Shown piece after piece: positions 1 to 10,036 of a DNA stretch of 64,000 nt. Source of the stretch: Mycolicibacter nonchromogenicus (lineage in GTDB: Bacteria > Actinomycetota > Actinomycetes > Mycobacteriales > Mycobacteriaceae); contig NZ_LQPI01000033.1 in assembly GCF_002101775.1 (NCBI RefSeq), forward strand, positions 1 through 64,000, written 5' to 3'. Each line of letters begins with the position of its first letter. Position 1 is the first letter of the stretch. A program made the translations under genes and the position numbers. Below the pieces are notes generated by a model. That model was not told where the DNA came from. It saw only the letters and a list, made by a program, of their open reading frames with translations, and did no database searches.

Positions 1-77
1 GGGTGGGTACTTTTATCTGGCCACCAGCGGGGACTTCTACGTGGCCACCAGTGGGTACTTTTTCATGGCCACGGACA
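1..77. mobile_element. terminal end of an IS21-family-like insertion sequence
   Basis: The first 77 bases consist of short repeats of the GGCCAC/GTACTTTT type, and the block finishes in GGACA, so that the opposite strand begins TGTCC. Multiple terminal repeats of this style and TG...CA ends are typical of IS21-family elements in actinobacteria. The transposase genes (istA/istB) would lie outside the window to the left. The join to the following coding sequence is abrupt. The family assignment comes from pattern memory and is not searched. Confidence 0.6.
3..74. repeat. three imperfect 24-bp tandem repeats in the IS end
   Basis: Units lie at 3-26, 27-50 and 51-74. Each has the form G(T/C)GGG(T/G)ACTT followed by variable bases and then TGGCCAC. 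Because 24 is divisible by three they also read through as a repeated peptide (GT-x-x-WPP), which fuses in frame to the gene that follows. In IS21-type elements such repeats are transposase-binding sites (family knowledge). Confidence 0.75.
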
Positions 78-755
78 CCCTCGAATGCCGACGGTGGTGC
101 GGGCGCGCTGGGGTACGCAGCCGCGCTGGCCGCAGCGGACATCGGCGATGCGGCCGCCACAATCGGCACAGCGGCCGCGACAATAACGCCACCCACCTTG
201 CCGAGCGACTTCGGCAACATCGCAATCTCGATCAGCGGTCTCGATCTGAGCCTGGGCACCGCGTCCGCGTCGTCGAGCTTAGGCAACTTCGCGTTCGCCT
301 TCGGCGACTCTGCCAGCGCCTACGCCAACGACGGGTACTTCAACTTCGCCTCTGCCTTCGGCGACCAGACTTCCGCGGGTAACAGGTCAGACGGATCGTT
401 CAACTTCGCCACCGCGATCGGATTCGGCGCCGGTGCCGGAGTTTTCGGGGGCGACAGCAACACCGCGACCGCGATCGGCGACGGCGCATTCGCAGCCGTC
501 GGCCCATACATGCTGGGTAATAATTACGACTTCAGTTTCAACACCGCCACAGCCGAAGGCGCGGGAGCCCTCGCCTGGGCCGGCTGGGAGGCGACCAGCG
601 GCAACGTCGCTTCGGCGATCGGTGACAATGTCCAAGCCGTCACGCCCAACGGTGATCCCTATGGACCCTGGCCCGCCGCCGCCGATGTCGATCTGATCAG
701 CGGAGACAGCGGCGCCGACTTCTGGACCGCCCTGTGGGACCTGTTCACCGGTTAG
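78..755 (+). pseudogene. 5'-truncated repetitive Ala/Gly/Asn-rich mycobacterial protein
   Basis: The reading frame is open from inside the IS end to the stop at 753-755. The native part begins after the IS boundary, so the original start codon and any signal sequence are missing. The protein is built of degenerate repeats around F-A-(S/T)-A-(F/I)-G-D/F-G (for example NFAFAFGDSASAYAND and FNFASAFGDQTSAG), a low-complexity style found in exported mycobacterial proteins of unknown function. It ends in an acidic/aromatic tail (DFWTALWDLFTG). A GTG at position 3 could give an artificial fusion in which about 25 residues are encoded by the IS. No function is recognised. Confidence 0.65.
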
Positions 756-769
756 CCGAATCCATTCGG
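756..769 (+). terminator. small inverted repeat after the truncated gene
   Basis: CCGAAT-CC-ATTCGG forms a 6-bp stem two bases after the stop codon and is followed by an A/T-rich stretch. It sits between two convergent genes, so it may serve either one. It is short, so this is a weak call. Confidence 0.35.
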
Positions 770-795
770 GAGCAAAATATTTCGGGGTGAATACG

Positions 796-2784
796 TCAGC
801 CGCCGAACAGATCCATCAGGTCGAAGCTCGGGGTGCCGGCGATCAGGTCGGCCATGTTGGCCCACTGCTGGGCGGCCTGCTCACTCAGCTCGGTCGGCCA
901 TGCGTCGTTGGCGGTCAAGATCACCGTCGCCAGATCGTCCCGGGCGTTGAGCAGTCCGGCCAGGATGCTGGTGTTCGGGTTGAACAGCGCGTCGTTGATC
1001 GCGGTCATGAACATCTGCGGCATCACCACCGACAGTGCGGTCTGCGTCATCGCCAGCGCGATGGGCAAGGTGATGTCGCTGGCCAGCACCGGCAGATTGT
1101 TGAGCACCGCCGAAAGGCTCTCGGCCGGGTTCTCCACGACGCTGTTCCAGACGGCGCCCCAGTCCGGGCTGAGCGCGTCGGTGAATCGCAGCTCGATCGG
1201 GGTGGAGGGCTGGATGCCGAACACCGACTCGTAGTCCTCGCTCCCCATCAGCGCTTCCATCACGTTCATCACCAGATGCTGCAACACCCACGCAGGCTGG
1301 GCGCCCATCCGGGACACGTCCAGGGCGTAGTCGTAGGAGAACACCCGTTGGGCCATGTCGGCGGCGAATTCGGCGGGGCTGACGGTGGGAGTGTCGCTGG
1401 GCAGATATTGCGCGATGTCGCTTAGCGGCACCACCTGAGCGCTCACACCCAGACCGATGGCGGCGTCGCGGTCGTCGACGTTTTCGTAGCGCGCGAAGAT
1501 CTCTCCCCGGGTCAGGCCACCGGTGTCGAGCCAGTTGGCCACGCCCGGATTGGTCGCGCTGACAACGTAATAGGTGTAGCCGTCGTCGGCGTTGTAGGCC
1601 GTGGCGTGGTTGAGGGTGGTCTGGGCCATGACGAAGGGCAGCGCGCCACCGTAGACATTCATCAGCTCGATACCGCGATAGGCCGCGTCCACGGTCGGCA
1701 GCTTCAGGATCAGCGCCTCGTCGGGATCCAGATCCCAGTTGCCGCCGGTGACGATCGCGGATTCCAGACCGACGCCGTAGCTGGTCTCGGGTGCCAGCGT
1801 CATCATGGTGTTGGCGGGCACCTCCATGCCCACCGACGCGCCGCCCTCGATGCTGCGCTGGTTGAACGGGCCGACGATCTGAGCGAAGGCGCTGAACAGC
1901 ATGGTCAACACATCATCGACGGAGCCGATACTGCCCGGCTCGGAGGGGGCATCGCTGTCACCGTCGGTGGGGAAGAAGCCGCCGGCGGGGATGGCGAAGA
2001 ACGGCGGGCAGTCCGCCACGCACTGAATGCTGACGTTGCCCGGCCCCTTGGCCCAGTCGCCCAGCATGTCGCGGATCAGCAGGGATGCGGCGCCACCGAC
2101 CGTGGCATCGGTGGTGTCCAGGAAGTTGACCGCTCCCGGCGGTGCCTCCGGCCCGATGTAGACGGTGAAGTTGCCGTTGGCGTCGACCACCAGACCGTGG
2201 CCCAGTTCCAGGTCTTCGATGGCGTGGGCTGTGGCACCGGTGACCGCGGTGGTGCTGATCGAGAAGTGCTCGGTGCCGCCACCGAGGTTTCCGGTGAGCA
2301 CGTAGGTCGCGCCGGGTGCCAGCCCAGCGGTGACGTGGTAGTAGATGTCCGGGGTGAAGTAGTCGAAGTACTGGCGCGAGTCGGCGACGGTGCCGGCAAC
2401 CACTTCCGGGGATTGGAAGAACACCCCGTTGAACAACTCGGTGACCCGTGACAGCCCGGCGGTGAACAGCTGATAGTTGGTGTTCCGCAGCATCGTCATC
2501 AGCACGTCAGCGTCGTCGGGCGAGGCGTAGGGCAAAGACAGATCGAAGGTGCGCGCCTGCTCCATGGCGGCGAGCAGATCGTCGAGAGCCTGCTGATATC
2601 CGGCGGTCAACACCACCCCGGGGGAGGCGCTGCCCGCGGTGTCCGGCGCGGTGGCCACGGTCAGCGCCAGCACACTGCTGATAGCCGCAGCAGCTACGCC
2701 GACCCGCCTCGCGCGGCCCGCAGGGGAAGGCCACGCAGACGCCCTGACATGGCGATTTGCTTCGACATTGCCCGAGACGTCCAC
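796..2784 (-). CDS. exported DUF1214-like protein of unknown function
   Basis: 662 aa starting at GTG 2784, preceded by a GGGAGC ribosome-binding site. A twin-basic N-terminus is followed by a hydrophobic stretch (VGVAAAAISSVLALTVA, about residues 28-44) and a likely cleavage site, so the product is probably exported. Two regions resemble the C-terminal beta module of DUF1214 proteins: about residues 130-250, and about 340-450, which contains GNWDLDPDEALILKLP, TNPGVANWLDTGG and a trailing R-Y. The last 200 residues are helical and not recognised. Its divergent neighbour is a lipoprotein with DUF1254/DUF1214 domains, so the two may act on the same envelope process. The biochemical role is unknown. 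Confidence 0.7.
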   Translation of the reverse strand: MDVSGNVEANRHVRASAWPSPAGRARRVGVAAAAISSVLALTVATAPDTAGSASPGVVLTAGYQQALDDLLAAMEQARTFDLSLPYASPDDADVLMTMLRNTNYQLFTAGLSRVTELFNGVFFQSPEVVAGTVADSRQYFDYFTPDIYYHVTAGLAPGATYVLTGNLGGGTEHFSISTTAVTGATAHAIEDLELGHGLVVDANGNFTVYIGPEAPPGAVNFLDTTDATVGGAASLLIRDMLGDWAKGPGNVSIQCVADCPPFFAIPAGGFFPTDGDSDAPSEPGSIGSVDDVLTMLFSAFAQIVGPFNQRSIEGGASVGMEVPANTMMTLAPETSYGVGLESAIVTGGNWDLDPDEALILKLPTVDAAYRGIELMNVYGGALPFVMAQTTLNHATAYNADDGYTYYVVSATNPGVANWLDTGGLTRGEIFARYENVDDRDAAIGLGVSAQVVPLSDIAQYLPSDTPTVSPAEFAADMAQRVFSYDYALDVSRMGAQPAWVLQHLVMNVMEALMGSEDYESVFGIQPSTPIELRFTDALSPDWGAVWNSVVENPAESLSAVLNNLPVLASDITLPIALAMTQTALSVVMPQMFMTAINDALFNPNTSILAGLLNARDDLATVILTANDAWPTELSEQAAQQWANMADLIAGTPSFDLMDLFGG

Positions 2785-2958
2785 GGCCGCTCCCCGCTCC
2801 CGCTCATTGTTTTCTATTTTTACTCACGGTGATTTTTTAATATTTGCCGACGATACGTCCGCGCCTGAGGCGTTGCAATAGCCGCCGCACGTTTATCCCG
2901 CCGTGTCGACAAACCCATTGCCGACACCGGCTAGAGCCGACCCGGTAGGTTGCGCTGC
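2785..2958. promoter_or_regulatory. divergent AT-rich promoter region with a leaderless -10 for the lipoprotein
   Basis: An unusually AT-rich patch at about 2805-2850 separates the two divergent DUF1214-type genes and is the likely promoter of the leftward gene. On the rightward side TAGGTT (2946-2951) lies 7 nt before ATG 2959. That is the spacing of a mycobacterial -10 driving a leaderless mRNA. No convincing -35 is seen. Confidence 0.5.
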
Positions 2959-4128
2959 ATGTCCATGCGATGGCTTTCTGCATGCGCCGCGGCGACGATC
3001 ACCCTGGTTCTGAGCGGATGTGGGCTCACGGTGACCAAGACCGGCACCGACCCGGTGGCGAACCTGGCTCCGCGCAGCACCCCCAATGGCATGGTGTTGG
3101 TGTCGCCGGACAATTTCGTGCGGGCCGCCACCGACCAGGAATTCACCAACATCGTCAACGAGAACGGTTTCGGCCGTTTCTTCCACATGCGCGACGTCAC
3201 CCCGGTCGACCGCCAGCTGGTGGTCCGCCCCAACCGGGACACCTTGTATTCGGCGGCGGTGTTCGACCTGCAGGCCAGTCCGGTGACACTGACCCTGCCC
3301 GAACCCGGTCAGCGGTACATGTCGGCGCAGGTGATCAACCAGGACGAATACGTCACGGACATGTTCTACGGAGGCGGCGAACACACGCTGGATCAGCAGC
3401 ATGTCGGCACCCGCTATGTGGCCGTTGCCATTCGCATCCTGGCCAACCCCAACGATCCCGCAGACCTCGCCGCAGCACATCGCCTGCAGGACGCGATCAC
3501 AGCGCACCAAGACGACACGGGCAGCTTCGACGTGCCCCGATGGGACCCCGTCACCCAGAAGAAGGTCAGCGATGCGTTGTTGGAGCTGGCCCAGACCATT
3601 CCCGACACCCGGGGCATGTTCGGCACCGAAGCCGACACGGACCCGGTACGGCATCTGATCGGGGCCGCCGCGGCGTGGGGCGGCAACTCCGAGAAGGAAG
3701 CGCTCTACCTCAACGTCAGCCCGGCCCGCAACGACGGCAACACGGTGTACCGCCTGACCGTCAAAGACGTTCCGGTGAAAGCGTTCTGGTCGGTCACCGT
3801 CTACAACAAGAACGGGTATCTGACGGAGAACCCCCAGCAGGCGTACTCGGTCAACAACATCACCGCGAACAAGGCAGCCGACGGATCGGTGACCGTGCAG
3901 TTCGGGGGTTGTTCCGACGACGTCGCCAACTGCCTGCCCACCACACCGGGATGGAACTACCTGGTCCGGCTCTACCAGCCGGAAAAGGAGATCTTGTCCG
4001 GCAAGTGGGTATTCCCGGCGGCGCAACCGGAGGAGTCGACGAGCAGCGAAGCCCGGTCTCCGGCACCGGCGCCCCCTGCGGCGCCTCGCCCCGCACCTCC
4101 GCCCGCGCCGTCGCGCCCGGCACGCTGA
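2959..4128 (+). CDS. DUF1254/DUF1214 domain lipoprotein
   Basis: 389 aa from ATG 2959. An upstream in-frame TTG at 2950 is less likely because a -10-like TAGGTT lies only 7 nt before 2959. The N-terminus carries a lipobox (LVLSGC, Cys21), so the protein should be acylated and anchored on the outer face of the membrane. A DUF1254-type half (about 40-190; NRDTLYSAAVFDL, QRYMSAQVINQDEYV) is followed by a DUF1214 half (about 245-350; VKAFWSVTVYNKNGYL, ending GWNYLVRLYQP). The tail after 355 is Pro/Ala-rich and probably disordered. DUF1254/1214 proteins are common in mycobacterial envelopes, but their chemistry is not settled. Confidence 0.85.
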   Translation: MSMRWLSACAAATITLVLSGCGLTVTKTGTDPVANLAPRSTPNGMVLVSPDNFVRAATDQEFTNIVNENGFGRFFHMRDVTPVDRQLVVRPNRDTLYSAAVFDLQASPVTLTLPEPGQRYMSAQVINQDEYVTDMFYGGGEHTLDQQHVGTRYVAVAIRILANPNDPADLAAAHRLQDAITAHQDDTGSFDVPRWDPVTQKKVSDALLELAQTIPDTRGMFGTEADTDPVRHLIGAAAAWGGNSEKEALYLNVSPARNDGNTVYRLTVKDVPVKAFWSVTVYNKNGYLTENPQQAYSVNNITANKAADGSVTVQFGGCSDDVANCLPTTPGWNYLVRLYQPEKEILSGKWVFPAAQPEESTSSEARSPAPAPPAAPRPAPPPAPSRPAR

Positions 4129-4173
4129 CCACGACAAGCCCGTGCTCGGCGGAGCCGGTTGAGGAGGTAATCG

Positions 4174-4992
4174 GTGGACAAGCAGTTTCGCTTCGGCGTG
4201 GGCCTGCACCCGATCCGGTCGGCAACCGAACTCGCCGAGACCGCGCGCCGGCTGGAGGGTTTCGGATTCGATGTCCTGCACGTGCCCGACCATCTGGGCG
4301 CCCCGGCCCCGTTCCCCCTACTGGTCGCCGCTGCCGCGGCCACCTCGACCATCCGGGTGGGCACCTACGTGCTCAACGCCGGCTTCTACAAGCCTGCCCT
4401 GCTGACTCGCGACATCGCTGACACCGATGTGCTCTCGGATGGCCGACTGGAGGTGGGTCTGGGTGCGGGTTACGTGCGCGCGGAATTCGAGGCCGCCGAG
4501 CTGCCTTTTCCGATCGCCGGTCGCCGCATCGATTACCTCGAGCACATGGCGGAATACGTGACGATGCACCAGCCGCGGGTGCCGCTCCTAATCGCCGGGA
4601 GCGGTGATCGGCTACTGACGGTGGCGGCTCGCCACGCCGACATCGTCGGATTGACCGGCGCGCGGGTGGACGGTGCCGACGATTCCCTGGCTGATCGGAT
4701 CGGCTTGATTCGGGCGGCCGCCGGTGAGCGCTTCGATGCCCTGGAACTGAACCTGGCCATCACTGCGGTGCCGACCGACGGCTCGGGTATGCCCAACCTG
4801 TCGCTGACCCGCCGATTCGCGCCCACCCTGTCGGACGAGGAACTGCTGGCCTCCCCCGCGGTGCTGTCCGGGTCAGTCGACGACATGGCCGATACGCTGC
4901 GCGAATGCCGCCGCCGCTACGGCATCAGCTACTTCACCGTCCAGCAGGCGCACGCCGAAGCATTCGCAGCCGTCATTGCCGCACTGCGGTGA
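4174..4992 (+). CDS. LLM-class F420-dependent oxidoreductase
   Basis: 272 aa, GTG start at 4174 with a strong GAGGAGG about 7 nt upstream. It has the short luciferase-like monooxygenase TIM-barrel layout of F420-dependent oxidoreductases (TIGR03619-like): FGVGLHPI at strand 1, VLHVPDHLG near 30, TSTIRVGTYVLNAGFYKPALL near 60, DGRLEVGLGAGYVRAEFEA near 90, and PLLIAGSGDRLL near 135. These enzymes use F420 for hydride transfer to diverse substrates, and the substrate here is unknown. It follows the lipoprotein by 45 nt and is probably co-transcribed. Its 3' end overlaps the convergent membrane-protein gene by 20 nt. Confidence 0.85.
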   Translation: MDKQFRFGVGLHPIRSATELAETARRLEGFGFDVLHVPDHLGAPAPFPLLVAAAAATSTIRVGTYVLNAGFYKPALLTRDIADTDVLSDGRLEVGLGAGYVRAEFEAAELPFPIAGRRIDYLEHMAEYVTMHQPRVPLLIAGSGDRLLTVAARHADIVGLTGARVDGADDSLADRIGLIRAAAGERFDALELNLAITAVPTDGSGMPNLSLTRRFAPTLSDEELLASPAVLSGSVDDMADTLRECRRRYGISYFTVQQAHAEAFAAVIAALR

Positions 4993-5389
4993 TCAGTGCC
5001 CACGACGAGAACACCAGTGCGCCCACCGCGGCGACGGCGCCGATGTAGAGCCCGTAGCCCGCGGTGATCGGTGCAGCGACGTTCAGCCGGTAGTACCAGA
5101 TGCCCAGTGCGGCGATGAGCGCCGAGTCCAGCACGGCGACCACCGCGGCCAACCGGGTGAAGAGTTCCCGGGCCACCATCGCGCCGGCCACCAGGAGAAC
5201 CGACGCCAGCAGCACGATCAGCTGACCGACCCCGAAGCGGGGCGGTAGCTCGATGGCACCGGCGCTGCCACCGATCGCGCTGGCATGCCCGCCGCCGTTG
5301 GCCGAGGTGCTCAACCACGGCAGCCATGCGCTGCCCGACAGCAGGGCCGCGCACAGCGCGATCAGCCATCCGGGACGCGCGTGAGTCAT
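4973..5389 (-). CDS. small four-helix membrane protein
   Basis: 138 aa, ATG at 5389. It begins 9 nt after the stop of the ABC-F gene, so it is likely the second gene of that operon. There are four hydrophobic segments: near 8-24, QLIVLLASVLLVAGAMVA, AAVVAVLDSALIAALGIWY and YIGAVAAVGALVFSSWALI. A Gly/Ala-rich extracellular loop lies between segments 1 and 2. No catalytic motif is seen. It resembles the small conserved membrane proteins near Rv0912 in M. tuberculosis in position and size only. Confidence 0.7.
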   Translation of the reverse strand: MTHARPGWLIALCAALLSGSAWLPWLSTSANGGGHASAIGGSAGAIELPPRFGVGQLIVLLASVLLVAGAMVARELFTRLAAVVAVLDSALIAALGIWYYRLNVAAPITAGYGLYIGAVAAVGALVFSSWALITAVRQ

Positions 5390-5398
5390 GTTGTGACA

Positions 5399-6985
5399 CT
5401 AACGCGTATCGGCTACCACCCCACTGCGCGACATCGTCAATGTTCGCCTCAGGTGCAGCCGGGCCAGGAACTCGTCGTCGTGGCTGACCACGATGAAGGC
5501 GCCGCGATAGCCTGCCAGCGCGTCGACAAGCTGACCGACGCTGTTCAGATCGAGGTTGTTGGTCGGCTCGTCGAGCAATAACAGCTGCGGCGGCGGATCG
5601 GCGAGCAGAAGCTGGGCCAGCGCGACACGGAATCGCTCACCACCGGAGAGGGTACCGATAGGCCGGGCCACCGCCTCAGCGGTCAACAGGAACCGGGCCA
5701 GCTGGGCCCGCACCGCCTGCGGTGTTCTGCCGGAGACCGCCGACACCGCGTCGAATGCGGACACGGTGTCGTCCAGATGATCCAGACGTTGCGGCAGGTA
5801 TCCGACTCGGTCGCTCAGCAGGCGCCCGGCGTCACCGGTCAACAGCGCTTCCAGCAGCGTCGTCTTACCCACGCCGTTCGGGCCGTGCAGGGCAATACGT
5901 TCCGGTCCCTGCACGATGATCGGCTCGTCGGCGCCCGGAAGCTCGGCCAACCGGCGACTGGTGGGCACGTCCGGGTCGGGCAGGTCGAGGCGAATGTGGT
6001 CGTCGTGGCGAACCCGAACGGTCGCGGCATCCAGCTCGGCTTGCGCGTCGCGGACCCTCCCCTCAAGGTGCCCCCGTAGTTTGCCCGCCGAAACCTGGGC
6101 ATTGGCAGCGTTCTGGTTCATCACGATCTTCGCGGCACGCTTGTTCTGGCGGGCGACCTGGGCCGCCCGGTTACGTCTGGCCAGTTTGGTCTCGGCTTCC
6201 ACGCGTTGGCGCCTCTTGACCTTGACCAGTTGTTCTGCGGCGCGCGTCGCCGTCCGGGCGGCGGCCTGCTCGGCATCCAGGTGCGCCCGCCAGGCGCTGT
6301 AAGGGCCGCCGTAGGTGCGGAGCCGACCGTCGTACAGCTCTGCGGTGCAGTCCATCTGCTCCAGCAGCGCCGTGTCATGGCTGGCGACGATGAGCGTTCC
6401 CGGCCAGGTGTCGACCAGCCGCGCCAGCCCGGCACGCGCGGCGCGGTCCAGATTGTTGGTCGGCTCATCGAGCAGGGTGATCGGGGCGGCCGCCTGCCGC
6501 AGCCCGGCCAACGCCACCAGCATGACCTCCCCGCCGGACAGCTCGGCGACGCGGCGGTCGAGGTCGCCCGACCCGAACCCGATGTCGCGCAATGCCGCAT
6601 CGGCGCGCGAGTCGATGTCCCAGTCGTCTCCGATCACGTGGAAATGACGCTCGGCGGCATCACCGCCCTCGATCGCCCGCAGCGCGGCAACTTGATCGGC
6701 GACCCCGAGCAACGCCGCGACTGAGGCGTCGGTGTCGAGGGTGAGCAGCTGCGGCAGGTAGGCCAGTTGCCCGGCCACCGCGATATGTCCGGTTGTGGGC
6801 CGCAGTTCGCCGGCGATGAGCCGAAGCAGGGTGGACTTGCCCGCGCCGTTGGCGCCGACCAGGCCGGTACGGCCGGCACCGAACGACCCGGTGATGTCGG
6901 CCAGCGCTGCACTGCCGTCGGGCCAGGTGAAGCTGACATCTGTCAGGGTGACGACAGCCTGGGAGTCAGAAAATGGGAAAGACAT
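5399..6985 (-). CDS. ABC-F family ATPase, probable antibiotic-resistance ribosome protection factor
   Basis: 528 aa, ATG at 6985 preceded by GGAG. Two nucleotide-binding domains sit on one chain with no membrane segments. NBD1 has Walker A GANGAGKST (about 39-47), signature LSGGE and Walker B ITLLDEPTNNLD. NBD2 has GPNGVGKTT, LSGGERFRVALAQLLL and LLLLDEPTNNLD. A basic, coiled linker of about 80 residues (KVKRRQRVEAETKLARRNRAAQ) joins them, as expected of the P-site tRNA interaction motif of ABC-F proteins. Family members displace macrolides, lincosamides or similar drugs from the ribosome. The length and style resemble the WhiB7-regulated Rv1473 of M. tuberculosis. A leader peptide, hairpin and WhiB7-like promoter precede it, which strengthens the resistance reading. 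Confidence 0.9.
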   Translation of the reverse strand: MSFPFSDSQAVVTLTDVSFTWPDGSAALADITGSFGAGRTGLVGANGAGKSTLLRLIAGELRPTTGHIAVAGQLAYLPQLLTLDTDASVAALLGVADQVAALRAIEGGDAAERHFHVIGDDWDIDSRADAALRDIGFGSGDLDRRVAELSGGEVMLVALAGLRQAAAPITLLDEPTNNLDRAARAGLARLVDTWPGTLIVASHDTALLEQMDCTAELYDGRLRTYGGPYSAWRAHLDAEQAAARTATRAAEQLVKVKRRQRVEAETKLARRNRAAQVARQNKRAAKIVMNQNAANAQVSAGKLRGHLEGRVRDAQAELDAATVRVRHDDHIRLDLPDPDVPTSRRLAELPGADEPIIVQGPERIALHGPNGVGKTTLLEALLTGDAGRLLSDRVGYLPQRLDHLDDTVSAFDAVSAVSGRTPQAVRAQLARFLLTAEAVARPIGTLSGGERFRVALAQLLLADPPPQLLLLDEPTNNLDLNSVGQLVDALAGYRGAFIVVSHDDEFLARLHLRRTLTMSRSGVVADTR

Positions 6986-7000
6986 GCGGTCTCCGGGAGG

Positions 7001-7018
7001 GTCAGCGGGGACGCTGAC
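7001..7018 (-). promoter_or_regulatory. attenuator-type hairpin upstream of the ABC-F start
   Basis: On the minus strand GTCAGCG-TCCC-CGCTGAC forms a perfect 7-bp GC-rich stem with a 4-nt loop. It sits between the leader-peptide stop (7052) and the ABC-F ribosome-binding site (about 6991-6994). The bases just downstream (CCTCC, 6996-7000) could also pair with the leader's own AGGAGG, offering an alternative fold. No U-run follows, so it more likely controls translation or Rho access than acting as an intrinsic terminator. Confidence 0.55.
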
Positions 7019-7051
7019 GACCGGGACCGGGCTACGGCAACTCGGCGGTGA

Positions 7052-7093
7052 TCAGCGCGCGGACAGCGGCGTGAGACCGACGATGCCTGTCAT
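7052..7093 (-). CDS. 13-residue leader peptide upstream of the ABC-F gene
   Basis: AGGAGG (7101-7106) is followed after 7 nt by ATG 7093 and the short frame MTGIVGLTPLSAR, stop at 7052. This is an ideal ribosome-binding site for a tiny reading frame of no obvious structural use. Such leaders precede inducible ABC-F, erm and whiB7-type resistance genes, where drug-stalled ribosomes change the fold of the downstream RNA. A nearer ATG at 7098 is only 2 nt from the ribosome-binding site and terminates after two codons, so it is not a likely start. Confidence 0.65.
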   Translation of the reverse strand: MTGIVGLTPLSAR

Positions 7094-7123
7094 TCCATGA
7101 CCTCCTGTGCGGGGACGTCCGTC

Positions 7124-7162
7124 ACCCTAGGGCGCGACCGCACGATGAGCAACCGATTAATT
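7124..7162 (-). promoter_or_regulatory. WhiB7-like/SigA promoter of the leader-ABC-F operon
   Basis: On the minus strand TTGCTC (7152-7147) and TAGGGT (7129-7124) are exactly 17 nt apart. Immediately upstream of the -35 is the AT-rich block AATTAAT followed by CGG (7161-7153). WhiB7-dependent mycobacterial promoters carry an AT-rich element directly before the -35 (established), so WhiB7 control is inferred. The promoter is embedded in the last codons and stop of the upstream SRPBCC gene, so the ABC-F operon can be induced independently of it. Confidence 0.65.
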
Positions 7163-7594
7163 CGGCGCGAAGACCGTGACGAACTTGTGCAGCGACTCGT
7201 TGATGTCGCTCTTGAGCGCAGCGGCCACCAGCATGCCGATCGGGCCGAACAACGCCGGACCACCCAGGTGCACGTCAAAACTGACCTTGGACCCGTCGCC
7301 TTCCGGTGCGACCTTGGCGAGCAGCTTGATCTTGACCCCACCCTTGCCGTCACCGTTGAGCGTCATGCCGGTGGGCGGCTTGTAGTTCACGATCGTCCAC
7401 GAGATCCTGTTGTACATGCCCTTGACCTCGACGATCGACTCCAGCTTGGTGCCCTTTTCGAGGGTCTCCGGCAGCGTGCTGCGCCACACCCGGTGAATGG
7501 TCAGCCACTCTTTGTAGCGGGATAGATCCGAGGCGTGTGCCCAGGCCTCTTCGGGAGGCAGCGGGACATCGATGGATCCGGAGAGCTTGGCCAT
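7157..7594 (-). CDS. SRPBCC-fold protein, orthologue of the Rv0910 toxin
   Basis: 145 aa, ATG at 7594. One START/polyketide-cyclase-like domain spans the whole protein (GSIDVPLPPEEAWAHASDL at the N-terminus, then alternating strands, closing helix near 115-140). Recognisable segments such as YKEWLTIHRVWRSTLPETL match the M. tuberculosis Rv0910 family as I remember it. Rv0910 was reported as the toxin of a pair with the small antitoxin Rv0909 lying between it and ctpE. Here only 27 nt separate this gene from ctpE and no antitoxin frame fits there, so either it is an orphan or the toxin role does not apply. Co-transcribed with ctpE. Confidence 0.8.
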   Translation of the reverse strand: MAKLSGSIDVPLPPEEAWAHASDLSRYKEWLTIHRVWRSTLPETLEKGTKLESIVEVKGMYNRISWTIVNYKPPTGMTLNGDGKGGVKIKLLAKVAPEGDGSKVSFDVHLGGPALFGPIGMLVAAALKSDINESLHKFVTVFAPN

Positions 7595-7621
7595 GTCGTG
7601 CTTTCCCCTTGTGTCGCGGTT

Positions 7622-10032
<2,411 letters not shown>

Positions 10033-10036
<4 letters not shown>

